DNA of 54,084 bases from an uncultured Winogradskyella sp. (lineage in GTDB: Bacteria; Bacteroidota; Bacteroidia; Flavobacteriales; Flavobacteriaceae). Both the position numbers and the translations under genes were made by a program. The notes under the pieces were generated by a model. The model did no database searches, had not been told where the DNA came from, and saw only the letters and a program-made list of their open reading frames with translations. This document shows positions 44,443 to 53,227 of this stretch, piece after piece (position 1 is the stretch's first letter; every line of letters starts with the position of its first letter). The DNA lies in contig NZ_CALGNH010000010.1 in assembly GCF_937958655.1 (NCBI RefSeq), positions 1 through 54,084 of the forward strand. The letters are read 5' to 3'.

Positions 44443-44701
44443 ATTTTTTAAATTAGCTATTAATTAAGTCGCAGATTTTATTACCCTCTATAAATAAATC
44501 TCGTTAATTATATCTATAAGACACTTGCTTTTTGTTATGGTCACAATTTTCTGATATTTGGTTGAAATTCAATTTCAAACTTTTTTATTAAATCTTATGG
44601 ATTCTTCTGTGAGATTAGACTGTAAAACTAGGCGCATGTCATTTCAATATATCAAAGGTTTTACTTGGTAAACTTTTAACATAAAGCTCTAAAAAAAAGA
44701 A

Positions 44702-44736
44702 AACCCCTTTATAAAAAGGGGAAAGGGGTTTTCAAA
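44702..44736. terminator. Terminator-like hairpin
   Basis: AACCCCTTTATAAAAAGGGG then AAAGGGGTTTT: the CCCCTTT arm can pair with either of two GGGG runs, giving two alternative stems in a row. A-run before, TTTTC after. Placed about 160 bases upstream of dapD. Confidence 0.5.
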
Positions 44737-44894
44737 ATTAGCTATCAATTAAATTCTCAGACATTTAAATGAATTTAAATAATCATCCAATCTAATGTGT
44801 ATTGGACACATTAAAATAAACCAAGTCACAATTTTTATTAAATATTTTTAAGGTACAGGCTTATCGTCTTATCTTTATCTCAAAATTTGTAACA

Positions 44895-45710
44895 ATGAAA
44901 CAACTACAAACCGTTATAGAAAACGCTTGGAATGATAGATCGCAATTAACTAACCACGTTACCACAGATGCTATACGCAGTGTCATTAATCTTATTGATG
45001 AAGGCACGCTTAGAGTTGCTGAACCTACTGAAGATGGATGGCAAGTAAATGAGTGGGTAAAGAAAGCTGTGGTTCTGTATTTTCCTATTCAGAAAATGGA
45101 AACACACGAGGTTGGTATTTTTGAATACCATGATAAAATGCCGTTAAAAAAGAATTATATGGAAAAAGGTATCCGTGTGGTACCAAATGCCGTGGCTAGA
45201 CATGGTGCTTATATTTCTAAAGGAGTGATTCTGATGCCTAGTTACGTAAATATTGGTGCTTATGTTGATGAAGGTACAATGGTAGATACTTGGGCAACGG
45301 TTGGTAGCTGTGCTCAAATTGGTAAAAATGTTCATCTCTCTGGTGGTGTTGGCATTGGTGGCGTTTTAGAGCCATTACAAGCGTCTCCTGTTATTATAGA
45401 AGATGGTGCATTTATTGGCAGCCGTTGTATTGTTGTAGAAGGTGTAAGAGTGGAAAAAGAAGCTGTACTTGGTGCCAACGTGGTATTAACAATGAGTACA
45501 AAAATTATTGACGTTACTGGAGACGAACCAGTAGAAATGAAAGGTAGAGTACCTGCGAGATCTGTAGTAATTCCTGGCAGCTACACAAAGACGTTTGCTG
45601 CTGGTGATTTTCAGGTACCATGTGCTTTAATTATTGGCAAACGTAAAGAGAGTACTGATAAAAAAACCTCTTTAAATGATGCTTTGCGTGAGTACGACGT
45701 AGCCGTATAA
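44895..45710 (+). CDS. dapD: 2,3,4,5-tetrahydropyridine-2,6-dicarboxylate N-succinyltransferase
   Basis: 271 aa, the usual length. Succinylates tetrahydrodipicolinate in lysine and diaminopimelate synthesis. Left-handed beta-helix hexapeptide repeats fill the middle (GVILMPSYVNIGAYVDEGTM, GGVGIGGVLEPLQASPVIIE). N-terminal QTVIENAWNDRSQL is the family start. Cytosolic trimer. Single gene; the start of the GT9 gene is 63 bases downstream. Confidence 0.97.
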   Translation: MKQLQTVIENAWNDRSQLTNHVTTDAIRSVINLIDEGTLRVAEPTEDGWQVNEWVKKAVVLYFPIQKMETHEVGIFEYHDKMPLKKNYMEKGIRVVPNAVARHGAYISKGVILMPSYVNIGAYVDEGTMVDTWATVGSCAQIGKNVHLSGGVGIGGVLEPLQASPVIIEDGAFIGSRCIVVEGVRVEKEAVLGANVVLTMSTKIIDVTGDEPVEMKGRVPARSVVIPGSYTKTFAAGDFQVPCALIIGKRKESTDKKTSLNDALREYDVAV

Positions 45711-45773
45711 CAAAGACTTTTAGTAGAACGTCTAGTTCCGCTTTGGAAGACTAAAATATTCAAAAAAATAAAT

Positions 45774-46841
45774 TTGAAGGTTCTCCTTATACAACAAAAA
45801 ATGATTGGTGATGTTTTAGCTACAAGTATTTTATTTGAAGCTATTAAAAACAAATATCCTAGTGCACAACTACATTACGTTATAAATACGCACACTTACG
45901 CTGTTGTTAAGGAGAACCCTTTTATTGATAAATTTTATTTTTTTACACCAGAGCACGAAAATAGTAAACGAAAACTTTGGCAATTTGCTAATCAATTACG
46001 CAAAGAAAAGTATGATGTCGTTATTGATGTTTATGCTCAGCTATCGAGCAAAATAATTGCATCACGTTCTAAAGCTGCGACACGAATTTCAATTAATAAA
46101 GATTACAATGCTTTAATCTATAACCATAGATTTAAAAATAAGATGGTCCCTAAAACCAATGCTGGTTTGGCTATTGAAAACCGACTGCAATTGCTTCAAC
46201 CTTTAGGGATTGATACCACTAACATTATTAAACCTAAAATTTATTTATCGGATTCTGAAAAAGACTTAGCGAAACAATTTTTAACATCTAATGGTATTGA
46301 TTTAGATAAACCCTTATTTATGATTGGTGTTTTAGGCAGTGGAAAAAATAAAACTTACCCTTTTGAATATATGGCTAAGGTTTTAGACACCATTGCTACT
46401 AAAAAACCTAATTGTCAGATGTTGTTTAACTATATTCCTAAACAAGAGGCAGAAGCTAAATCTATTTTAAACTTATGCCGGCCAAACACTAGATCGCGAA
46501 TTTTCTTCGAGCTTTTTGGCTCTAACTTAAGAGACTTTTTAGCTATTACGTCTCATTGTGATGCTTTAATTGGCAATGAAGGTGGAGCTATTAATATGGC
46601 CAAGGCTTTAAACATACCTACATTTACTATTTTTTCCCCATGGATTAAAAAAGAAGCATGGAATATGTTTGACGACGGTACTAAACACCTTTCGGTACAT
46701 TTAAAAGACTATAGATCTGATGTTTACACTAATATTAGACACCCTAAAACTTTAAAACCTTTAACACCTAAATTGTACAAAGAATTTAAGCCTTCGCTTT
46801 TTATAGAAGCGCTTCAATCGTTTTTAAGTCCGTTTAATTAA
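45774..46841 (+). CDS. Glycosyltransferase family 9, heptosyltransferase-like
   Basis: 355 aa starting with TTG (KVLLIQQKMIGDVLATSIL is the family N-terminus, and no ATG fits before Met9). GT-B fold: N-terminal MIGDVL motif, C-terminal nucleotide-sugar site with ALIGNEGGAINMAKALNIPT, the characteristic GNDxGxxH-like region of family 9. Adds a heptose or related sugar to the LPS core at the inner membrane. Its stop overlaps the convergent GT2 gene by 4 bases. Confidence 0.88.
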   Translation: MKVLLIQQKMIGDVLATSILFEAIKNKYPSAQLHYVINTHTYAVVKENPFIDKFYFFTPEHENSKRKLWQFANQLRKEKYDVVIDVYAQLSSKIIASRSKAATRISINKDYNALIYNHRFKNKMVPKTNAGLAIENRLQLLQPLGIDTTNIIKPKIYLSDSEKDLAKQFLTSNGIDLDKPLFMIGVLGSGKNKTYPFEYMAKVLDTIATKKPNCQMLFNYIPKQEAEAKSILNLCRPNTRSRIFFELFGSNLRDFLAITSHCDALIGNEGGAINMAKALNIPTFTIFSPWIKKEAWNMFDDGTKHLSVHLKDYRSDVYTNIRHPKTLKPLTPKLYKEFKPSLFIEALQSFLSPFN

Positions 46842-47662
46842 TCTTGCTTAATACCAAAATCCGTCCACTTACGATTTTCTTTTTTTGTAGTAGCTCTAAT
46901 AGCTAAATTTTTATCTATTGATGCTTTGGTTTTATAACCTCTTGGATGGTCTAAATGCAGACAAACCGCACTATACCGTATTTGTTTAGATTTTAATCCA
47001 TAATTAAATAAACGCTCACCCAACTCTCGGTCTTGCCCACCGTATTGCATGCGCTCATCAAAACCATTAATTGCCAAAATATCTTTTTTCCAACCAGAGG
47101 CATTATGGCCATTCCAACTTGCATTAGTTGGTGTTACAGTATTTAAAAACTGACGTTTTCTGCCTTTAGCCGTTAGTTTATTATTTTTAAATGAGTCTTT
47201 TAAGCCTTTGGATTTTAACCACTTTAGATTAAAGCAACGTTGAGATAAGATATCCTCTTTTGTTATTAATTTGGAGATATCCATAGGTAACATAAAATAA
47301 CCACCAGATAAGAAATAACCCTCTTCACGTTCTTTAATATGTACATCTACATAATCTCTTCTTGCCATACAATCTCCGTCACTCATTAAGACATAATCTG
47401 CACTACAAGCTAAAATTGCCTTATTTAAAATCTGAGATTTCTGAAACCCGTTATCTTTATGCCAAACGTGTACTATAGGATAGTTAACCTCCTTTTTCAT
47501 GGTTTCAATAAGATCTATTGTGGGTTGTTTAGAGCCGTCATCTGCAATAATCATTTCAAAATTCTTATAGGTCTGCGCCTCATAGCTCCACATTACTTTT
47601 GCTAGCCAATCTTCGGAATTGTAAGTACTTATAATAATTGAAATCTCTGGTTTATGCATCAT
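46838..47662 (-). CDS. Glycosyltransferase family 2
   Basis: 274 aa; two adjacent ATGs (47662, 47659). GT-A fold: EISIIISTYNSEDWLAKVM, DGS at IIADDGSKQP and the metal-binding DGDC (LMSDGDCMARRDY). The C-terminal part carries NGFDERMQYGGQDRELGERL, as in galactosyltransferase-like GT2 enzymes. It is the second member of a tandem pair; the upstream paralogue ends 11 bases inside its start. Probably adds one sugar to LPS core. Confidence 0.9.
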   Translation of the reverse strand: MMHKPEISIIISTYNSEDWLAKVMWSYEAQTYKNFEMIIADDGSKQPTIDLIETMKKEVNYPIVHVWHKDNGFQKSQILNKAILACSADYVLMSDGDCMARRDYVDVHIKEREEGYFLSGGYFMLPMDISKLITKEDILSQRCFNLKWLKSKGLKDSFKNNKLTAKGRKRQFLNTVTPTNASWNGHNASGWKKDILAINGFDERMQYGGQDRELGERLFNYGLKSKQIRYSAVCLHLDHPRGYKTKASIDKNLAIRATTKKENRKWTDFGIKQD

Positions 47663-48485
47663 TAGTTTTGTTTATGCCATAGGCCGTCCAAGTTGCATTT
47701 TTGTTGTTTGTAGTAGCTCTTATTTGTTTATTTAAGTATTCTGCCTCATCGCTTTTGTAAGGTCTGCTATGATGCAAATGCATACAAATGGCACTATATC
47801 TTACTTGTATAAATAGTATGCCATTATTAATCATTCGCTCACCTACTTCTCTATCCTCTCCACCATATTGCATGCGCTCGTCAAATCCATTAACCGCTAC
47901 AATATCTTGTTTGTAACAAGAGGTGTTCATACCGTCAAAGGTAGCTTTAGTTGTTGTTATTGCATTTAACAATTTTGATTTAAAAGAGGATCTTGTTAGT
48001 TTGTTTAGCTTAAAACTTTTAGGCTGTTTATTAGCCAACAACCAATGCTTATCAAAACAAAGCTGTTGGGTAATAATAGCTTTTGTCATCATTGCAGAGA
48101 TCCCTTCTGTTAATTTAAAATAACCACCCGAAAGCGCACAATTAAACTTGCGTAACTTAAAATGAGTGGCTACAAAATCTTTTCTAGCTATACAATCTCC
48201 ATCTGTAAAAATAAGATATTCCGCATTAGAGGCTTTTATGGCTTTGTTTAAAATCTTTGTTTTTTGAAATCCGTTATCTTCTTGCCAAACATGAGTTATA
48301 CTAAATCCACTGGTTGTTAAAAAATTATCTATAACTAATTTTGTACGGTTATCAGAACCATCATCTGCAATAATGATTTCAAAATTTTTAAAATCTTGCA
48401 GTGTATAGCTATGTAAAACCAAAGTCAGCCATTTGGGCTGATTATATGTACTTATAATTACAGATATTTCTGGCTTAGACTGCAT
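47652..48485 (-). CDS. Glycosyltransferase family 2, tandem paralogue
   Basis: 277 aa from the ATG at 48485 (MQSKPEISVIISTYNQPKWL). A longer frame from 48524 adds 13 residues that do not fit the family. Same motifs as its neighbour: IIADDGSDNRT, FTDGDCIARKDF and NGFDERMQYGGEDREVGERM; both end with a His-rich stretch before IRATT. Recent tandem duplication, with overlap of 11 bases to the next gene. Confidence 0.9.
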   Translation of the reverse strand: MQSKPEISVIISTYNQPKWLTLVLHSYTLQDFKNFEIIIADDGSDNRTKLVIDNFLTTSGFSITHVWQEDNGFQKTKILNKAIKASNAEYLIFTDGDCIARKDFVATHFKLRKFNCALSGGYFKLTEGISAMMTKAIITQQLCFDKHWLLANKQPKSFKLNKLTRSSFKSKLLNAITTTKATFDGMNTSCYKQDIVAVNGFDERMQYGGEDREVGERMINNGILFIQVRYSAICMHLHHSRPYKSDEAEYLNKQIRATTNNKNATWTAYGINKTNDA

Positions 48486-48526
48486 AGAAACAAAAATACT
48501 ATTTTTACAACTGTAAATTAACAAGA

Positions 48527-49288
48527 ATGTTAAAACTCTCTGGTGTTATAATTACCTTTAATGAGGAACGAAGCCTTGAAAAATGCTTAAAATCTTTGGT
48601 TAATATTGTAGATGAGATCGTTGTTGTTGATTCTTATTCTACGGACGGCACTAAAGCTATTTGCGAGCGTTATAAGGTCAACTTTATTGAACAAAGTTTT
48701 TTAGGCTACATTGAGCAAAAAAATTTCGCCTTACAACAAACCAAATACGACCACGTGGTGTCATTAGATGGTGATGAAGCCCTTTCTAAAAAACTTCAAC
48801 AGTCTATTATCGACCTTAAAACAAATTGGCAATATGACGGTTATTATGCTAACCGCTATAATAATTTCTGCGGACAATGGATAAAATATTCAGATTGGTA
48901 TCCAAATAAAAAACTACGTATTTTTAATAAAACAAAGGCCCAATGGCAAGGTATTAATCCACATGATAATGTGCAACTGCATAATAAAACCTCTAAAACC
49001 GGACATCTAAAAGGTGACATATTACATTGGACCTATCAGACCTATGAGGAAATGGATAAAAAATCGGATTACTTTTCTACCATTGCTGCAAAAGCCTATT
49101 ACGATAAAGGCAAAACAGCCCCTTTATGGAACTTAATTTGGAATCCGTCTTGGGCCTTTTTTAAATCGTACATTATGAGACTGGGCATCTTAGATGGCAA
49201 AAACGGATACAGAATTTGCTACCAAACATGGAAAATCACCTATTTAAAATACAAAAAATTAAGAGCACTTTATAAGAAAGAATACTAA
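48527..49288 (+). CDS. LPS-core glycosyltransferase family 2 (WaaE/KdtX-like)
   Basis: 253 aa. GT2 fold with GVIITFNEERSLEKCLKSL, VVVDSYSTDGT, and VVSLDGDEALSKKL (DGDE). C-terminal half has HWTYQTYEEMDKKSDYFSTI, typical of WaaE/KdtX-type beta-glucosyltransferases acting on the inner core. Divergent from the GT2 pair (41 bases between starts) and convergent, with 4 bases overlap, with the InaA-like kinase gene. Confidence 0.88.
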   Translation: MLKLSGVIITFNEERSLEKCLKSLVNIVDEIVVVDSYSTDGTKAICERYKVNFIEQSFLGYIEQKNFALQQTKYDHVVSLDGDEALSKKLQQSIIDLKTNWQYDGYYANRYNNFCGQWIKYSDWYPNKKLRIFNKTKAQWQGINPHDNVQLHNKTSKTGHLKGDILHWTYQTYEEMDKKSDYFSTIAAKAYYDKGKTAPLWNLIWNPSWAFFKSYIMRLGILDGKNGYRICYQTWKITYLKYKKLRALYKKEY

Positions 49289-50052
49289 TTAGATTTCCAA
49301 AATTTAAGCTTCTTTTTTAGTCGACGCCGTCGCCAAAAACGCTTCTGAAAATCTTGCGTGTAATACCACATTAAACTAAATACTTCATCATAAGATCTTT
49401 CTATACATTTAGCATACTCATCACTCATAACTTCTATTAACTCTTGGTGCACGGTAAGTTTAGCAAAGTTTTTAACCCTTGTTTTAAAATCCATTGCTCT
49501 AAAATTCATACGATTTAAATCTACTAAGAAAAAATCATAGCCTTTATCTGTTATTTTAATTAAGGTATTCCCGGGAGAATGATCTAAAAAATTAATATGA
49601 TTTTCGTGTAGCTCATAAGTAAACCGTGTAAATGCCCTTAATATGGCATCTCTATTGGGATAATTTAAATCTTTTGTAAGTTCTCGGTAAGTTAAATCGC
49701 AGTCTAATTGTTCTGAGATATAATAACTATTTTTAAATAAAAACGGAGTTTTATACTCGTAATACGCCACAGGTTGTGGTGTACCAATACCTAATGTAGT
49801 AAGACGACACGCATACTTGTAGGAGCGCTCTGCTTTACTTTTTCTAAAAAATTTATAAGCAACCTGATTAACAAAATTTGGTACTCTAAACGATTTAACA
49901 TTTAGCGTTTTATCATTAAGTTGAAATAATTTTAACGCATTTCGGTCCTGATTACCAAAATCTTGCCCTTTGGTATCAAAATTGGTTATTATATCGTCTA
50001 AAAACGTTTTATTAACCTTAAAGCGTTCTTTAATTTGGCTAACAGTGTTCAC
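49285..50052 (-). CDS. LPS kinase, InaA/KdkA-like
   Basis: 255 aa. A kinase-like fold: the catalytic loop FLDHSPGNTLI (HxxxxN arrangement) and metal-binding DLNRMNF (in place of DFG). Matches the InaA/lipopolysaccharide kinase group that phosphorylates Kdo or heptose in the inner core. Cytosolic face of the inner membrane. Basic C-terminus (RRRRLKKKLKFWKS) may bind phospholipid. Confidence 0.82.
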   Translation of the reverse strand: MNTVSQIKERFKVNKTFLDDIITNFDTKGQDFGNQDRNALKLFQLNDKTLNVKSFRVPNFVNQVAYKFFRKSKAERSYKYACRLTTLGIGTPQPVAYYEYKTPFLFKNSYYISEQLDCDLTYRELTKDLNYPNRDAILRAFTRFTYELHENHINFLDHSPGNTLIKITDKGYDFFLVDLNRMNFRAMDFKTRVKNFAKLTVHQELIEVMSDEYAKCIERSYDEVFSLMWYYTQDFQKRFWRRRRLKKKLKFWKSN

Positions 50053-50134
50053 TATAGTATTTGTCTAAATATTAATGAAGTCATTGGGTCGTTACATCTA
50101 TTAATTAAACTATTACAGTTAGCTAAAATAGTCA

Positions 50135-50142
50135 TATTTTTG
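50135..50142 (+). promoter_or_regulatory. -7 box of the GT52-like gene
   Basis: TATTTTTG, matching TAnnTTTG, 23 bases before the ATG. Confidence 0.45.
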
Positions 50143-50165
50143 CTTATCTAAATTCACTTCCTTCT

Positions 50166-51170
50166 ATGAAATCCAGCGGTTTATTTGTTATCACTTCTGT
50201 TTATCATATTCTTCTATCCATTTTATTAATCGAAGAGCGTAAACTTAAAAACAATATTCTTGTTATTGTTGAGATTACGCCAGATATTGAATCTCTAAAA
50301 GACAGTTTAAAACAAAGTCCTTGGTTTAATGATGTTATTTTACTTATAGGGCGCAAAAAACAAAAAAAGCTTGCAGGTAAATTATGTTATACCTTTAACA
50401 GAAAACACATTGTTAAGTTAATAGATAAAACGAATCTAAAACTTAAATCACTACCAAACCAAAACAATAGTTTTGACGTTTATATTTGCTCACCAGACTC
50501 TGCAAAGAACTACTTTATTTATAAGTATAAAGACCATAATATCTTTATGATAGAAGATGGTCTAAAAACTTACGTCTCACAATCACCTAGCTTTTTTAAA
50601 CAACTCTATGCAAAACTTATTAACCGGCCGCTGGTAAATGGATATGATAGAAGAATACAAAAAGTTTTTGCAACATCTCCCAAAGAATTACCTCCTTTAC
50701 TAAAGTCTAAATCCGAAAAGTTAGATTGGAAAAACACCTTTAAACAATTAAATAAAGTTAAACTTAACACCTTAGCAACAGCGTTTTCACCCAATAAACA
50801 ACTAGTTACAAATTCGTTGTTTCCAGAGGGTAAAACTAAGAGTATTATTTTAACACAAACGTTAAATGAAGATGGTGTTATTGAGGAAGAAAGCGAAAAA
50901 ATAAATATCTACACGAGTTTTGTAAAGCAAGCAAAAACAGATCTTATTTACATAAAGCCGCATCCTAGAGAACGAACAGATTACAATACCTTATTTGCTG
51001 AACATAAACATATAATAGTGCTGCCTAAGTTGTTTCCTGCAGAACTATTAAACATGTATCCAAACCTAAAATTTAAAATGGCTTTTACAGCATTTTCTAC
51101 TGCTATAGATCATTTAGAACATGTTGAAGAAAAAATAAGCCTTGGCCACGCCAAATTTAAACGTAAGTAA
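50166..51170 (+). CDS. Glycosyltransferase family 52-like
   Basis: 334 aa. N-terminal SGLFVITSVYHILLSILLIE, a middle segment with MIEDGLKTY, and C-terminal IYIKPHPRERTDY followed later by FKMAFTAFSTAIDHL. The PHPRE motif with a later Ser/Thr-rich site is seen in sialyltransferases and related GT52/polysialyltransferase-type enzymes. The donor sugar is unknown. Last gene of the glycan cluster. Confidence 0.75.
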   Translation: MKSSGLFVITSVYHILLSILLIEERKLKNNILVIVEITPDIESLKDSLKQSPWFNDVILLIGRKKQKKLAGKLCYTFNRKHIVKLIDKTNLKLKSLPNQNNSFDVYICSPDSAKNYFIYKYKDHNIFMIEDGLKTYVSQSPSFFKQLYAKLINRPLVNGYDRRIQKVFATSPKELPPLLKSKSEKLDWKNTFKQLNKVKLNTLATAFSPNKQLVTNSLFPEGKTKSIILTQTLNEDGVIEEESEKINIYTSFVKQAKTDLIYIKPHPRERTDYNTLFAEHKHIIVLPKLFPAELLNMYPNLKFKMAFTAFSTAIDHLEHVEEKISLGHAKFKRK

Positions 51171-51224
51171 CTAATTTCTTAAAAAAGGTTTGGTTTCATT
51201 TTTAAAAATTTAGAAGCTATACCG

Positions 51225-51232
51225 TATCTTTG
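51225..51232 (+). promoter_or_regulatory. -7 box of the CCA-adding enzyme gene
   Basis: TATCTTTG followed by CAACACC and then a strong Shine-Dalgarno (TTGGAGGTG) 6 bases before the ATG at 51258. The full promoter plus GGAGGTG signal is unusually clear for this genome. Confidence 0.55.
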
Positions 51233-51257
51233 CAACACCAATTTTGGAGGTGAAAAA

Positions 51258-52682
51258 ATGAACCACAAACACGCTTTACAACACCCTATTTTTCAGATTA
51301 TTTCGGAGGCTTCAAGCACATTACAGATAGATGCTTATGTCATTGGCGGATTTGTAAGAGATTATTTTCTAGAACGTGGCAATGCAAAAGATATTGATAT
51401 TGTGGCTGTTGGTAATGGCATAGCACTTGCCCAAGAGGTTTCTAAAAATTTACCAAATCAACCAAAAGTGCAGGTATTTAAAACTTATGGTACGGCCATG
51501 CTGCGCTATGATGATATTGAAATTGAATTTGTAGGCGCACGCAAGGAAAGTTACACTGAAAATAGCAGAAACCCTATTGTTAAAACCGGAACATTAGAAG
51601 ACGATCAAAACCGACGCGACTTTACTATTAATGCATTAGCATTGAGTTTAAACCAAGCAAATTTTGGTGCATTACTAGATCCTTTTAAAGGGCTTTCAGA
51701 TTTAGACAAAGGCATTATTAAAACACCTTTAAACCCAGACATAACTTATAGTGACGACCCACTGCGTATGATGCGCGCTATTCGTTTTGCAACACAATTA
51801 AATTTTAAAATTGAAGATACCTCGCTTAACGCAATAACAGCCAATAAAGATAGGATTACAATTATCACTAAAGAGCGCATAGTAACCGAATTGCATAAAA
51901 TAATTGCAAGTAAAAAACCCTCAATTGGCTTTATTCTATTAGAAAAAACAGGGCTATTAAACTATATTTTACCAGAGTTAACTGCTCTAAAAGGTATTGA
52001 CGAAATTGAAGGACAACGACACAAAGATAACTTCTATCACACACTAGAAGTTGTGGATAACATAGCACTAACCACAGATAATTTATGGTTGCGTTGGGCT
52101 GCATTATTACATGATATTGGTAAAGCACCAACAAAAAAATTTAATAAAAAAGTAGGTTGGACCTTCCATGCCCATGAGTTTGTGGGCTCTAAGATGGTTT
52201 TTAAATTATTTAAACGTCTAAAAATGCCACTGAATGACAAACTGAAATTTGTTCAGAAAATGGTACTAATGAGCTCTCGACCTATTGTTTTAGCAACAGA
52301 TGTTACTGATGCAGCCGTAAGGCGTTTAGTGTTTGATGCAGGTGATTATGTAGATGATTTAATGACGCTTTGCGAAGCAGATATAACTACTAAAAACCCT
52401 AAAAAGTTTAAAAAATACCATAATAACTTTCAGAAGGTAAGAGACAAAATTGTTGAAGTTGAAGAACGCGATCAGGTTCGTAATTTTCAGCCGCCAGTTA
52501 CAGGTGAAGAAATTATGAAGACCTTTAACTTAAAACCATCAAGAGAAATTGGTATCATTAAAGAAGCCATTAAAGAAGCCATACTAGAAGGTGATATACC
52601 AAACGAACACGATGCAGCATTTCAGTTAATGCTAAAAAAAGGAAAAGCACTTGGATTGAAGATTGTAGATTGTAGATTGTAG
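51258..52682 (+). CDS. CCA tRNA nucleotidyltransferase with HD domain
   Basis: 474 aa. Adds or repairs the 3' CCA of tRNA. Nucleotidyltransferase head: VIGGFVRDYFLERGNAKDID with GG at 30-31, RD at 34-35 and catalytic Asp45/Asp47. The RRDFTINALAL motif follows, then an HD phosphohydrolase domain with LLHDIGKAPTKKF. The last nine codons (LKIVDCRL region) and the stop lie inside a 7-bp tandem array, so the C-terminus is shaped by the repeat. Cytosolic. Confidence 0.95.
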   Translation: MNHKHALQHPIFQIISEASSTLQIDAYVIGGFVRDYFLERGNAKDIDIVAVGNGIALAQEVSKNLPNQPKVQVFKTYGTAMLRYDDIEIEFVGARKESYTENSRNPIVKTGTLEDDQNRRDFTINALALSLNQANFGALLDPFKGLSDLDKGIIKTPLNPDITYSDDPLRMMRAIRFATQLNFKIEDTSLNAITANKDRITIITKERIVTELHKIIASKKPSIGFILLEKTGLLNYILPELTALKGIDEIEGQRHKDNFYHTLEVVDNIALTTDNLWLRWAALLHDIGKAPTKKFNKKVGWTFHAHEFVGSKMVFKLFKRLKMPLNDKLKFVQKMVLMSSRPIVLATDVTDAAVRRLVFDAGDYVDDLMTLCEADITTKNPKKFKKYHNNFQKVRDKIVEVEERDQVRNFQPPVTGEEIMKTFNLKPSREIGIIKEAIKEAILEGDIPNEHDAAFQLMLKKGKALGLKIVDCRL

Positions 52683-52737
52683 ATTGGAGATTGGAGATTG
52701 GAGATTGGAGATTGGTGATTGGAGATGGAAGATTGAA
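52654..52737. repeat. 7-bp tandem repeat array, twelve units
   Basis: Twelve 7-base units in perfect phase with consensus GATTG(T/G)A (GATTGAA, GATTGTA three times, GATTGGA four times, GATTGGT, GATTGGA, GATGGAA, GATTGAA). The array runs over the last codons and the stop of the CCA-adding enzyme gene and ends 22 bases before the acetyltransferase ATG. Confidence 0.9.
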
Positions 52738-52759
52738 TAATAGATCGTTAGTTTAAACA

Positions 52760-53227
52760 ATGATAAAACTGATAAGAACAAATTCTAAACATCCAGATTT
52801 TAGCAGCTTAGTAAAACAACTAGATGCTTACCTTAAAGTTACGGATGGAGATGAACACGATTTTTATAATCAGTTTAATTCTATTGAAAATATCAACAAC
52901 GTTGTTTTGGCTTATACTAATAACGACGTTGTCGGTTGTGGTGCTTTTAAAACATTTGATTCTGATACCGTTGAAATTAAGCGCATGTTTACCTTACCTG
53001 AAATGCGAGGAAGAGGAATTGCTACTCTAATTATTAAGGAACTTGAGTCTTGGGCTACAGAATTAAATTTTACATCTTGTAAACTAGAAACAGGGATTCG
53101 TCAAGTTGAAGCTGTTCAATTTTACAAAAAGAATTTATATGAAATTATATCCAACTATGGTCAATATTTAAATATTGAGAATAGTTTGTGTTTTGAAAAA
53201 ATATTGAAAAATGAAGACGAAAAATAA
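52760..53227 (+). CDS. GNAT-family N-acetyltransferase
   Basis: 155 aa. GNAT fold with the acetyl-CoA pyrophosphate loop MRGRGIATLIIKELESWA (R/QxxGxG/A pattern) after the FTLPE strand, and LNFTSCKLETGIRQVEAVQF near the end. Acyl acceptor unknown. Its stop overlaps the heme A synthase start by 17 bases. Confidence 0.9.
   Translation: MIKLIRTNSKHPDFSSLVKQLDAYLKVTDGDEHDFYNQFNSIENINNVVLAYTNNDVVGCGAFKTFDSDTVEIKRMFTLPEMRGRGIATLIIKELESWATELNFTSCKLETGIRQVEAVQFYKKNLYEIISNYGQYLNIENSLCFEKILKNEDEK

Larger units (their letters stand above)
44410..44894. other. Divergent intergenic region with two hairpin cassettes
   Basis: About 485 bases between ruvX and dapD. Two terminator-like hairpins (44424-44442 and 44702-44730) are each followed on the plus strand by a similar stretch (AATTAGCTATTAATTAA at 44451 and AATTAGCTATCAATTAA at 44737). 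Read on the minus strand these stretches end LINS-stop and MSENLIDS-stop. No larger open frame was found. A possible dapD promoter box (TATCTTTA) lies near 44870. Confidence 0.5.
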
